Shown piece by piece: positions 29,229 to 37,047 of a stretch of 41,792 nucleotides of DNA (positions are counted from its first letter, which is position 1; the number at the start of each line of letters is the position of its first letter). The DNA comes from Alphaproteobacteria bacterium (GTDB lineage Bacteria; Pseudomonadota; Alphaproteobacteria; Sphingomonadales; Sphingomonadaceae). Both the position numbers and the translations under genes were made by a program. Where the stretch lies: assembly GCA_018819685.1 (NCBI GenBank), contig JAHJPT010000019.1, forward strand, positions 1-41,792, read 5' to 3'. The notes under the pieces are model-generated. The model was not told the origin of the DNA, did not search any database, and saw only the letters and a list, made by a program, of their open reading frames with translations.

Positions 29229-29837
29229 TCAGCTGCGCGAAGCGGCACCGTTGCCCGCGGCAACATCGTCCAGTTCCTCAAGGATGGCACGATGCGCGAT
29301 GTCGTCCTTGGTGGAGCGGCGCGGAATGTCGCCATCGACGAGCATGGCGTTGAGCGCGGCGCGGGCCCGGCCGACGCGGCTCTTGATCGTCCCCACGGCG
29401 CAACCGCAGATATTGGCGGCTTCCTCGTAGGAGAAGCCGCCGGCACCGACGAGCAACAGCGCTTCGCGCCGTTCGGGGGGCAGGGTCAGCAGCGCACGGT
29501 GCATGTCGGAAAGGTGGATCGGCTCTTCCTGGCCCGCCGGCGCGGTGAGGATGCGTTCGGCAACGTTTTCGTCGTATTCGCCGCGGAAGCGGTTGCGCCG
29601 CATATCGGTCAGATAAGCGTTGCGCAGGATCACGAAGGTCCAGGCTCGCATCGAGGTGCCGGGCTCGAAGCGCTCCTGCGCCGCCCACGCCTTGAGCAGC
29701 GCTTCCTGGACGAGATCGTCGGCCATGTCGGCACGACCGCACAATCCGCGCGCAAAGGCGCGCAGGTGCGGGACCACTTCGGTCAGTTCGCGTTTGAATG
29801 CGGCCTTTTCGCTGGCCGTCCGTTTTTCCGCCCCCAT
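29229..29837 (-). CDS. ecfG: EcfG-type general stress response sigma factor
   Basis: 202 aa. Region 2 contains DMADDLVQEALLKAWAAQ and SMRAWTFVILRNAYLTDMRR. Region 4 contains LPPERREALLLVGAGGFSYE and AVGTIKSRVGRARAALN. This is the EcfG group that directs RNA polymerase to GGAAC-N16/17-CGTT promoters. It is kept inactive by NepR, whose gene overlaps its start (ATGA at 29836-29839 on the complement), and is released by phospho-PhyR. Expected to be autoregulated through the promoter at 30114-30140. Length is normal for the family. Confidence 0.97.
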   Translation of the reverse strand: MGAEKRTASEKAAFKRELTEVVPHLRAFARGLCGRADMADDLVQEALLKAWAAQERFEPGTSMRAWTFVILRNAYLTDMRRNRFRGEYDENVAERILTAPAGQEEPIHLSDMHRALLTLPPERREALLLVGAGGFSYEEAANICGCAVGTIKSRVGRARAALNAMLVDGDIPRRSTKDDIAHRAILEELDDVAAGNGAASRS

Positions 29838-30028
29838 CAGTCCTTTGCGTCCAGTCTAGAGAGCAGATCCTTGAACTGATCCGGGATGTCTTCATCGACC
29901 ACGGAATCGTACAATTGTCGCAAGCCGTTGGCCCATTGCGGCTGCTTCGCCCGGCCCGCTTCCCGTTTGCGCTCGACGCCGGAGGGGCCGGAACCGCGCT
30001 CCTCGAGGTCTTTTTTATCCGATGTCAT
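29837..30028 (-). CDS. nepR: NepR anti-sigma factor
   Basis: 63 aa. A polar, disordered N-terminus is followed by QWANGLRQLYDSVVDEDIP, the two-helix NepR core that binds both EcfG and PhyR (family knowledge). It is the first gene of the nepR-ecfG operon, with an 88-nt leader from the EcfG promoter. Its stop overlaps the ecfG ATG. Confidence 0.95.
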   Translation of the reverse strand: MTSDKKDLEERGSGPSGVERKREAGRAKQPQWANGLRQLYDSVVDEDIPDQFKDLLSRLDAKD

Positions 30029-30113
30029 GATTGATTTGGCACGTCCTTAACACAAATCGCGTCCTGCGAGGCAACGCGGCTTGTTCGATTTGTTCGATCC
30101 CATGGGTGAGCAG

Positions 30114-30140
30114 GGAACGAAGCCTTGTGAATTTGGTTCC
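30114..30140. promoter_or_regulatory. Bidirectional EcfG-type promoter
   Basis: On the minus strand GGAAC (30136-30140), a 16-nt spacer and CGTT (30116-30119) are a perfect EcfG promoter for nepR-ecfG. On the plus strand GGAAC (30114-30118), 16 nt and GGTT (30135-30138) give one mismatch and point to the histidine kinase. The two elements overlap almost fully, so their polymerases would compete. Confidence 0.85.
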
Positions 30141-30152
30141 CCACTCACAATC

Positions 30153-30194
30153 GGTTGCATATGGCCGGTTGCATATGGCCGGTTGCATAGGGCC
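30153..30194 (+). repeat. Three tandem copies of a 14-bp unit
   Basis: GGTTGCATATGGCC is at 30153-30166 and 30167-30180, with a third copy at 30181-30194 that has T to G at one base. All three lie between the EcfG promoter and the kinase start, so in its leader RNA if that promoter is used. Confidence 0.95.
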
Positions 30195-30279
30195 GGGTGT
30201 TTATGGCTAACGCTTCCTACAGCCGTTCCGGTCAGGCAAGCAACTCTCGGGGGACGAAATCCTGTCGCAAAAGGCCAGC

Positions 30280-31938
30280 ATGCTTAATTCCGGTCCGCGA
30301 CGCTGGCTCGTCACCTATCCGCGGGCGATCCCGGCGGCTATTTTCCTGCTCGTTATCGCCATCACCGCGCTGAGCGTCTTCGCGATCGAGCGCGGCGAGC
30401 AGCAGCGCGAGCAGGTGATGATGAACCGGACCGCCGTCGCCATGGCCTCGGCGCTGGAGCGTCGAGCCTCTGTAAACGCCTCCTATCTGCGCGCCGGCGC
30501 AGCGCTGTTTTCCACCGTCGGACGGGTCGATATGGCCACCTTCGGCCGCTTCGTCGCGGAACTGCGGCTCGATGCGGATTATCGCGGCGCGGAAGGCTAT
30601 GGCTGGGCACCGGTTGTGACCGCCGGAGAAGTGGCCGATTTCGAAGCCGATCTGGGCCGCTATCGCATCGCCGAGATGCACGTGAAGCCCACGCTGGAGG
30701 AGGAACCGCGCGACACGCTCGTGCCGATCGCTCTCATCCAGCCCGATACCGCGCGCAACCGCCGGGCGATCGGCTTCGACATGTATTCCGAACCCGTCCG
30801 GCGCGCGGCGATGGAGGAAGCCGAGCGCACCATGCGCCCGACCGCCAGCGGACGGGTGGTGCTCGTCCAGGAAGGCGCCGATCGCGCGCCCGGCTTCCTG
30901 ATCTTTATGCCGGTGTTCGAGGACGGAGCCGGCGGGCGGCGGCTCAAGGGCTTCATCATGAGCCCGTTCAACGCGCAGGACTTCCTCGTCTCGGCGGCGG
31001 AACTGGTGGATCGCCACGGGCTCGGCGTGCGGCTTTACGATGGCGCGCCCGACCAGGACAATCTGCTCGGCAGTCTGGGTGCCGAAGAACTCGGCGGCGA
31101 GACGCTGAAGCAGACCGTGCGGGTCGCCAATCGCGACATGACGCTGGTCATCCAGTCCGCGGGCGAGGCCGTGCTGTCGGTGATGGCGCTGGTCACCCTG
31201 CTGTTCGGCCTCGCGGTCGCCACCCTGCTGATGATCGTGACCCGGCTGCTGACCCAGCAGGCGCTGGAGGACCAGCGCTCGCTCAACTGGTTCGCCGAAC
31301 AGAACTCGATCCGCAATTCGCTCACCCGCGAACTCAACCATCGGGTCAAGAACACGCTGGCCAACGTACTCTCGATCGTCGCGCTCACCCGCCGCCGCGC
31401 CGACGATGTCGAGGAGTTCGCCGACGGACTCGATGGCCGCATCCGCGCGCTCTCGGCCACGCATGATCTGCTGACCCAGTCGGAATGGGGCACCACTCCA
31501 ATCGCCGCCGTCGTGGAGGCCGAACTGGCGCCCTATGCGCATGACGAAGCGCACCGGCTGATCTGCGACGGTCCGACGGTGGAACTCGCGCCCAACGACG
31601 CGCTGTCGTTGGGTCTGGCGCTGCACGAACTGGCCACCAACGCCACCAAATACGGCGCGCTAAGCACCGAAAGCGGGACCGTTTCGGTCACCTGGGAAAT
31701 GGCTGCGGAAAAGCTCGCTCGGCTGCACTGGGTCGAGAGCGGGGGACCGCCTGTGCCGCAGCAGCGCGAACGCGGCTTCGGGACCGACCTGATCGAGAAG
31801 ATCGTCGCGCACGAATTGCGCCATCCGGTCGAACTCGAATTCGCGCCCGAGGGCGTTCGCTGCACCCTGCTGGTGCCGGTCCGCGAACGCAGCGCCTTCG
31901 AGATCCGCGCCAAGCGACAGGCGCTGCGCGACGCCTGA
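30280..31938 (+). CDS. CHASE-domain HWE-type sensor histidine kinase, likely for the general stress response
   Basis: 552 aa inner-membrane protein with transmembrane helices at about 17-37 and 298-322. Between them lies a periplasmic CHASE-like sensor with an EGYGWAPV block at about 105-112. The cytoplasmic core has the phosphoacceptor H354 in ELNHRVKNTLANVLSIVAL and the LGLALHELATNATKYGALS N-box. The late LHWVESGG gives the HWE signature (W-x-E). HWE/HisKA2 kinases in sphingomonads phosphorylate PhyR (PhyK/Pak type; family knowledge). Its place inside the ecfG-phyR locus and an EcfG-like promoter support this. ATG at 30280 follows aaagg. The ligand is unknown. Confidence 0.92.
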   Translation: MLNSGPRRWLVTYPRAIPAAIFLLVIAITALSVFAIERGEQQREQVMMNRTAVAMASALERRASVNASYLRAGAALFSTVGRVDMATFGRFVAELRLDADYRGAEGYGWAPVVTAGEVADFEADLGRYRIAEMHVKPTLEEEPRDTLVPIALIQPDTARNRRAIGFDMYSEPVRRAAMEEAERTMRPTASGRVVLVQEGADRAPGFLIFMPVFEDGAGGRRLKGFIMSPFNAQDFLVSAAELVDRHGLGVRLYDGAPDQDNLLGSLGAEELGGETLKQTVRVANRDMTLVIQSAGEAVLSVMALVTLLFGLAVATLLMIVTRLLTQQALEDQRSLNWFAEQNSIRNSLTRELNHRVKNTLANVLSIVALTRRRADDVEEFADGLDGRIRALSATHDLLTQSEWGTTPIAAVVEAELAPYAHDEAHRLICDGPTVELAPNDALSLGLALHELATNATKYGALSTESGTVSVTWEMAAEKLARLHWVESGGPPVPQQRERGFGTDLIEKIVAHELRHPVELEFAPEGVRCTLLVPVRERSAFEIRAKRQALRDA

Positions 31939-32002
31939 TCGCCTTGGCGCCGGTGGTGAGGCACGAGCGACGGGCAGTCTCGAAGCTCCACGCGTGCGAA
32001 AC

Positions 32003-32032
32003 GAAAAATGGCGGCCCCGCAGGACCGCCATT
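32003..32032 (-). terminator. Terminator between the kinase and phyR
   Basis: Hairpin AATGGCGG (32007-32014) with CCGCCATT (32025-32032) and a 10-nt loop. On the minus strand a T-run follows (aaaaa on the plus strand at 32004-32008), so it ends phyR transcription. It has little U-tract for the kinase side. Confidence 0.75.
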
Positions 32033-32061
32033 CTCGTCGATACTGTCGATAGGAGAGCCGC

Positions 32062-32856
32062 TCAGCCGATCGGACGGCTCGACCCGAAGAACAGCGCCTG
32101 GCTGATCGCAGCGCGCACTGTCTGTTCCTGGAACGGCTTGGTGACCAGATAGGTCGGCTCGGGGCGGTCGCCGGTCAGCAGGCGTTCGGGATAGGCGGTG
32201 ATGAAGATCACCGGTACGGTGTCGATCGCCAGGATATCGTCCACCGCATCGAGACCCGAGGAGCCATCGGCAAGCTGGATGTCGGCGAGGACCAGGCCGG
32301 GGGTCTTCTCGGCGACGACTTCCTGCGCCTGCGTACGGGTGGCGGCGGTTCCGCAAATATCGTGGCCCAGCGATTTGACCAGATCCTCGAGCTGCATCGA
32401 GATCAGCGGCTCGTCCTCGATGATCAGCACGCTGGTCGAGGTTTCGCGGTCGATCTCCGCGACCGCTTCCTGCACCAGCTTCTCGATCTCGTCGGGTTCG
32501 ACCTCCATGATCTCCGCTGCCTGATCCACCGAGAAATCCTCGAGCGTGGTCAGCAGCAGCGCTTGGCGGTTCATCGGCGTGATCGCCTTGAGCCTCCCGC
32601 TGGCCGCCTGCTCGTGCGCGCCGGACTCGCTGGCCGGTTCGGGGGTCTCGAGATAGGCGCTCGCCCAGACCTTGTTGAAGGCGCGATAAAGAGGGACGCG
32701 ACCTCCATCGAGCGACCGCTTGAGATCCTCGTCGGCCAGCGCCGCTTCGAGCGTGGCCCGGACGAAGGCATCGCCCGTCGCCTGAGAGCCCGTCAGGGCG
32801 CGCGCATATCGGCGCAAATACGGCAAATTCTTCGCAATCTGATCACCAAGCGACAT
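32062..32856 (-). CDS. phyR: PhyR anti-anti-sigma response regulator
   Basis: 264 aa, the classic PhyR size. Residues 1-130 are a sigma-factor mimic without DNA-binding function (QIAKNLPYLRRYARALTGS at the start). About 140-258 is a receiver with the DE acid pair in LIIEDEPLIS, phosphoacceptor D192 in LADIQLADG, and TAYPERL and VTKPFQE in the switch region. Phosphorylation frees the mimic to bind NepR. The start is the ATG at 32856 with AAGGGGA upstream; a longer frame to 32946 has no site and lies across its promoter. It has its own EcfG promoter. Confidence 0.96.
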   Translation of the reverse strand: MSLGDQIAKNLPYLRRYARALTGSQATGDAFVRATLEAALADEDLKRSLDGGRVPLYRAFNKVWASAYLETPEPASESGAHEQAASGRLKAITPMNRQALLLTTLEDFSVDQAAEIMEVEPDEIEKLVQEAVAEIDRETSTSVLIIEDEPLISMQLEDLVKSLGHDICGTAATRTQAQEVVAEKTPGLVLADIQLADGSSGLDAVDDILAIDTVPVIFITAYPERLLTGDRPEPTYLVTKPFQEQTVRAAISQALFFGSSRPIG

Positions 32857-32886
32857 AGAGTCCCCTTCCAAGGTTAGCGCGCCTAG

Positions 32887-32911
32887 AACGCAGCCCAATT
32901 GGGATGGTTCC
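32887..32911 (-). promoter_or_regulatory. Perfect EcfG promoter of phyR
   Basis: On the minus strand GGAAC (32907-32911), a 16-nt spacer and CGTT (32887-32890) lie about 30 bp before the phyR ATG. phyR is therefore expected to belong to the EcfG regulon. Confidence 0.88.
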
Positions 32912-32996
32912 GCATGCTTGGCGACCATCCCCAGGCGAATTGACAATTCTCAGACCGCCGCCAATGGTCGATAGGACAAGCGGGGGCAATGCGCGA

Positions 32997-33743
32997 ATGA
33001 TCGCAGTCGACAATCCGATACCCTGCCGCGCCTGTCCCCTGCAGGATTGCGCCGGTCTGCGACCGCTCGAGCCGCGGCAACTGGACTACATGCAGGGATT
33101 CAAGCAGGGCGAGGTGAGGGTCGAGCGGCTCGAGACCGTGGTCCGGCAGGGCGAAACGCGCCGCAGACTCTACACAGTGCTCGAAGGGGTGCTGATGCGC
33201 TATCGCGAACTGGACGACGGCCGCCGCCAGATCGTCAATTTCATGTTTGCCGGCGATCTGATCGGTTTGCAGGGCGCATTCGAGGAGCCGTCTAGCCATT
33301 CGGTCGCGGCGCTGCTTCCCGCGCGGCTGTGCCTCTTCGAGCAGAGCGAATTCTCCGCACTGATCGGCCGCCATCCGGGGCTGGGCTACGATCTGACCTG
33401 GCTGGCAGCGAAAGAAGAGACCGCGCTCGAAGAGCATATGGTCGCGGTGGGCCGGCGCTCGGCGAAGGAACGCATCACCTATCTCGCGGTCTGGTTGCTC
33501 GACCGTGCGCTCGGGGTCGGAATGGCCGATGCGGACAACCGGCTGGCGCTGCCGCTCAATCAGACGCAGATCGCCGACATGCTCGGGCTGTCGCTGGTTC
33601 ACACCAATAGGACGATCAAAGCTCTGGCGCGCGAAGGTCTGGTCGAATGGAACCCGGGCGAAATCAGCGTGCCCGATCTCGATGCGGCCAGCGACTACGC
33701 GCGCTACGACCGAAAAAGCGGTCAGCGCCGACCGTTCATCTAG
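32997..33743 (+). CDS. Fnr-like Crp/Fnr regulator with N-terminal cysteine cluster
   Basis: 248 aa. The N-terminus has C10-R-A-C13-P-L-Q-D-C18, and C112 lies in the beta-barrel. This C-x2-C-x4-C plus a distant fourth cysteine matches the [4Fe-4S] pattern of oxygen-sensing Fnr proteins, with a slightly shorter spacing than in E. coli. The C-terminal winged HTH is LNQTQIADMLGLSLVHTNRT. It would activate or repress in response to low oxygen. The start at 32997 places the cysteines near the N-terminus; an alternative ATG lies at 32964. It is divergent from phyR, with start regions 140 bp apart. Confidence 0.85.
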   Translation: MIAVDNPIPCRACPLQDCAGLRPLEPRQLDYMQGFKQGEVRVERLETVVRQGETRRRLYTVLEGVLMRYRELDDGRRQIVNFMFAGDLIGLQGAFEEPSSHSVAALLPARLCLFEQSEFSALIGRHPGLGYDLTWLAAKEETALEEHMVAVGRRSAKERITYLAVWLLDRALGVGMADADNRLALPLNQTQIADMLGLSLVHTNRTIKALAREGLVEWNPGEISVPDLDAASDYARYDRKSGQRRPFI

Positions 33744-33861
33744 CCGCGATCCGGTGTGGGTGGCGGCCGGGTGCGACCGTGAGGGGGCGCCTTATACCAG
33801 GCCGGATACGGAACTCTCGCGGCTTGGGGGAAGATACGAAAAATAATTTTCGCGCCCGCCG

Positions 33862-33886
33862 GGAACCCACTTCCAGTCCGACCATT
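33862..33886 (+). promoter_or_regulatory. EcfG-like promoter of the small RNA
   Basis: GGAAC (33862-33866), a 16-nt spacer and CATT (33883-33886), one base off CGTT. The expected start is near 33892-33895. Confidence 0.6.
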
Positions 33887-33892
33887 TCTCTA

Positions 33893-33983
33893 ATGTCACC
33901 GCCGAGACCCCCCCTCCCGTCCAAGCGGCTGGTGACACGATCCCGAGGCCTTCGTTCCCCCAAAGGAGCGGAGGCCTTTTTTT
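33893..33983 (+). ncRNA. Candidate stress-regulated small RNA with C-rich loop (GsrN-like)
   Basis: About 90 nt in the gap between the Fnr-like gene and the response regulator. The 5' hairpin pairs 33894-33900 with 33931-33937 (7 bp) and, across a bulged T at 33930, 33901-33904 with 33926-33929. It exposes a 21-nt loop that contains seven C (33908-33914), T and CCCG. After a short linker a second hairpin (33947-33958 with 33965-33976) is followed by seven T (33977-33983), an intrinsic terminator. The EcfG-like promoter places the start at its 5' end. A C-rich loop plus terminator is the layout of GsrN in Caulobacter; sequence homology has not been tested. Confidence 0.65.
33947..33983 (+). 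terminator. Intrinsic terminator of the small RNA
   Basis: A 12-bp stem with two G-U pairs, a 6-nt loop and a run of seven T. It lies 204 nt after the Fnr-like stop, too far to be that gene's natural terminator alone. Confidence 0.9.
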
Positions 33984-34072
33984 CGATGCGATCTCGGCGC
34001 AGCCTCGGCCGGGCGAACGGTTGCCGTCCGCGTTGCTCGGTCGCCTCGCTTATCCAGCAATGAGGCGGGCGA

Positions 34073-34519
34073 TCAGGTGAGCGCACCCCTCAACCGCGAG
34101 ATGATCCCGCGCCGTCTGGGCTCGCGCAGGACATCGACCAGCGTCTCGGGATCGTAGGGCTTTTCCAGCACGCAGCCGAGTTCGGCGATATCCTGCGGGA
34201 TATCGCGCGGAGCGCCGGTGGAGAACACGATCCGCGGACTGTTGGGGCCCAGCAAGCGCACCAGCTCGGCGATGGTCCAGCCATCGTCGCGATCGGCCAG
34301 ATGCACATCGAGCACGATCGCGTCGGGCTGCTTCTCGCGCAGGGCGACCAGCGCCATTTCGGTCGTGGAACACATTTCGATATCGTGGATACCCGCGTCG
34401 CGCAGCGTCATCTCGATCGTGACCGCGAGGATGGCATCGTCTTCGACGATCAGGACGCGGTCCGGCAAAACGCCCTCGGCGTGGGAGATACAATTTCCGC
34501 TCGTGTCGGTGTGCTTCAT
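34073..34519 (-). CDS. Single-domain response regulator
   Basis: 148 aa receiver with no output domain. Acidic residues are in RVLIVEDDAIL, the phosphoacceptor is D71 in AIVLDVHLAD, and the switch Lys is K120 in LEKPYDPETL. The segment SPRIVFSTGAP resembles the PFxFATG motif of FAT-GUY receivers such as SdrG, which feed the general stress response in sphingomonads (family knowledge). The match is partial. The start is the ATG at 34519 after GGAAGGTTGGGG. A longer frame reaches 34582 without support. It is the only other two-component gene near phyR. Confidence 0.88.
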   Translation of the reverse strand: MKHTDTSGNCISHAEGVLPDRVLIVEDDAILAVTIEMTLRDAGIHDIEMCSTTEMALVALREKQPDAIVLDVHLADRDDGWTIAELVRLLGPNSPRIVFSTGAPRDIPQDIAELGCVLEKPYDPETLVDVLREPRRRGIISRLRGALT

Positions 34520-34645
34520 CGGGCCCCAACCTTCCGGGCAAAAACGCGCGGATTGTGATGAAAAGCGAGCCGAGCGGACCATGGTTCCCCAGCGGCATCT
34601 TTTCGGCGCCGGCGTGGCGCGCGGGTCACAATCGGCGGGCCCGGG

Positions 34646-35800
34646 TCATAGCGGTTTCTGGAACACCGCATATTCGCGATTGACGGTTGCGCCGATCGTC
34701 TCGGCGATCGCGACCATTCCCTTGTTGTCGTCGAGCACCCAGCCGATCTCGCCGCGCTCCGAATTCCATATCTCCGCCGCGTTGTGGCGGATCTGGCTGA
34801 TCATCATGAAGGCGAGCTGGCTTGCGAGGCGCGAATTGTGCAACTCCTTGCGCACGCCCATCAGGGGCACCCGCATCCCGGCACCCTTAGGATTGCGGGC
34901 CCAGCGCAGCAGCCGCAGCCAGCCGAAGGGGAGGAGCTTGCCGCCGGTCTTGCGCAGCACATCGTTCACATCGGGGAAGGTCAGCATGAAGGCAGCCGGC
35001 TTGCCGTCCAGCTCGGCGATCATGTTGATCTCCTCGTGGATCAGCGGGCGCAGCTTCTTGCCGGCATAGGCGGTCTCGCGGTCGGTGAAGGGTACGAAGC
35101 CCCAATTGTCCGACCACGCGTCGTTGAGGATCTCCAGCACGATCCGGACCTCGCGATCCCACTGCGCCTTGTCGACATAGCGAACCTTGATCCGCTCATT
35201 GCGTTCGCCCGAAGCGACGATACGCCGGATCAGCGGGGGAAACTCCTCCTTTACCGGCAGCTCGTAAGTGCGCAGCAGCTTGGCCACGGTGTAGCCCGCG
35301 CTCTCGATCCAGCCGCGATAATGCGCGGGGTGATGCCCCATCATGATCATCGGTGAATGATCGTGGCCCGCCACCAGCAGTCCGGGTTCCTCCCATACCG
35401 ACATTGAGATCGGCCCTAGAACCCTGGTCATGCCCTCCTGGCGCAGCCACTCTTCGGCCTTGGCCAGCAGGGCGTGCGCCGCCTGCTCGTCCTCGGCGTC
35501 GAAATAGCCGAACATGCCGGCACCGGGTCCCATCCCCTGCTCGGGCGGCAGTTCGAGCGCGAGCTCGTCGATATGTGCCGAGATCCGCCCGATCGGAGCG
35601 CCGTCGCGTTCGGCGACGAACAGCTGGGCGCGGGCATGGCCGAAAAACGGGTTGCGCGCCGGATCGATCAACTCGAGCTGTTCGGAGCGCAATTGCGGCA
35701 CGCTGTGCGGAACATCGCGGGCGAAGCGGCGTCCCAGATCGACGAATTCGGCGCGTCCGCGCTTGCCCGAGACCGGGCGGATGCCTATTTCACCTGTCAC
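34646..35800 (-). CDS. GNAT-fold acetyltransferase-like protein (384 aa)
   Basis: The N-terminal part has a GNAT-like pattern (QLFVAERDGAPIGRISAHID). It is followed by WLRQEGMTRVLGPISMS and a second half with WGFVPFTDRE and AELDGKPAAFMLTFPDVND. This double-domain organisation is found in alphaproteobacterial proteins sometimes labelled dATP pyrophosphohydrolase without evidence. The substrate is unknown. The start at 35800 is the first ATG of the frame. It is divergent from the desaturase gene with a 128-bp gap. Confidence 0.65.
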   Translation of the reverse strand: MTGEIGIRPVSGKRGRAEFVDLGRRFARDVPHSVPQLRSEQLELIDPARNPFFGHARAQLFVAERDGAPIGRISAHIDELALELPPEQGMGPGAGMFGYFDAEDEQAAHALLAKAEEWLRQEGMTRVLGPISMSVWEEPGLLVAGHDHSPMIMMGHHPAHYRGWIESAGYTVAKLLRTYELPVKEEFPPLIRRIVASGERNERIKVRYVDKAQWDREVRIVLEILNDAWSDNWGFVPFTDRETAYAGKKLRPLIHEEINMIAELDGKPAAFMLTFPDVNDVLRKTGGKLLPFGWLRLLRWARNPKGAGMRVPLMGVRKELHNSRLASQLAFMMISQIRHNAAEIWNSERGEIGWVLDDNKGMVAIAETIGATVNREYAVFQKPL

Positions 35801-35928
35801 AACGCCGAGAACCCTCGTTCAGCCTGCGTTTGCCCCTGCGGTGGCAGACGAGCACTTGTCAAGCGAACCCGCGCGCCCCTGTTTCGTGCGGTCGAAATGC
35901 GGTAAGCTGCCGCTCCGGATAGGCCGAT

Positions 35929-37032
35929 ATGACCATGCAACAGACCCTCGAAGCCGACATCGGCCAGGCCGACATCGGCGCAACCGCACCAGCGGCGCAG
36001 CGGGGGCGCGTGCCGATCGCCGACGACAAGGCGATGCTGCGCGCGGCGCGCGATCTGACCAAGGATATCGCCGAGGCGCGACCCGCGATCTACTGGAGCG
36101 ACATGCTGCTTTCGGCCGGCGTCGGCTATGCCGCGCTGGCGGGGGCGATCATGGCCGGCAGCCTGCTTGTGGCGGTTGCGCTCGCGCTGCTGGCCGCTCT
36201 GGCGCTGTATCGCGCGCTGCTGTTCATCCACGAATTGTCGCATATTCACCGCGATGCGCTGCCCGGCTTCCGCACCGCCTGGAACCTGCTGGTCGGAATC
36301 CCGCTGCTGACACCTTCCTTCATGTATGAAGGCGTCCACACCCTGCACCACAAACGCACCCAGTACGGTACCGTCGAGGATCCCGAATATCTCCCGCTGG
36401 CGCTGATGAAGCCGTGGTCGCTGCCGCTGTTCGTGCTGATCGCGCTGCTGGCGCCGGTGGCACTGCTGTTCCGTTTCGCGGTGCTGGTGCCTCTGGGGGC
36501 GCTGGTGCCGGCGATCCGCCGACTCACCTGGCAGCGCTTCTCCGCGCTCTCGATCAACCCGCGGTTCCGCCGCCGTCCCCCTGAGGGCGAACTGCGCCCG
36601 CGGGTGCTGCGCCAGGAAGCGGGCGGTTTCCTGTGGTCGTGGCTGCTGATCGGCAGCGTCTTCGCGCTGGGCTGGCGGCCGCTGCTGATCGCGCTGGCGG
36701 TGGTCTCTGTCACCGCAGTGCTCAATCAGCTGCGCACTCTGGTCGCGCATCTGTGGGAGAACGAGGGCGAACCGATGACGGTTACCGCGCAATTCCTGGA
36801 TTCCGTCAATGTCCCGCCGCCGGGTGCGATCGCCGAAATCTGGGCGCCGGTGGGCCTGCGTTATCACGCGTTGCATCACCTGATGCCCTCGATGCCCTAT
36901 CACTCGCTGCCGGAGGCGCATCGCCGCCTGCGCGACAATCTGGGCGAGGGCTCGACCTATGACGGCGCCAACCACAAGGGGATGGCGGTGCTGGTCGGGC
37001 GGATCGCGCGCAGCACGATGCGCCCGCGCTGA
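35929..37032 (+). CDS. Fatty-acid desaturase family protein
   Basis: 367 aa membrane di-iron protein. Histidine boxes are HELSH (101-105), HTLHH (137-141) and a late YHALHHLMPSMPYHSLPEAH that provides the third box. Four to six hydrophobic helices surround them. It may insert a double bond in lipid acyl chains, or act as a hydroxylase; the family does not tell. ATG at 35929 with ggatagg upstream; a second in-frame ATG is at 35935. It converges with the GNAT pseudogene, 15 bp between stops. Confidence 0.85.
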   Translation: MTMQQTLEADIGQADIGATAPAAQRGRVPIADDKAMLRAARDLTKDIAEARPAIYWSDMLLSAGVGYAALAGAIMAGSLLVAVALALLAALALYRALLFIHELSHIHRDALPGFRTAWNLLVGIPLLTPSFMYEGVHTLHHKRTQYGTVEDPEYLPLALMKPWSLPLFVLIALLAPVALLFRFAVLVPLGALVPAIRRLTWQRFSALSINPRFRRRPPEGELRPRVLRQEAGGFLWSWLLIGSVFALGWRPLLIALAVVSVTAVLNQLRTLVAHLWENEGEPMTVTAQFLDSVNVPPPGAIAEIWAPVGLRYHALHHLMPSMPYHSLPEAHRRLRDNLGEGSTYDGANHKGMAVLVGRIARSTMRPR

Positions 37033-37047
37033 GGCAAGGTCCGCGTT

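Noticed and set aside
30209..30229. AACG...GTTCC pair in the kinase leader as a second minus-strand EcfG promoter
   Set aside because: The spacer is 12 nt, too short for the usual 16-17.
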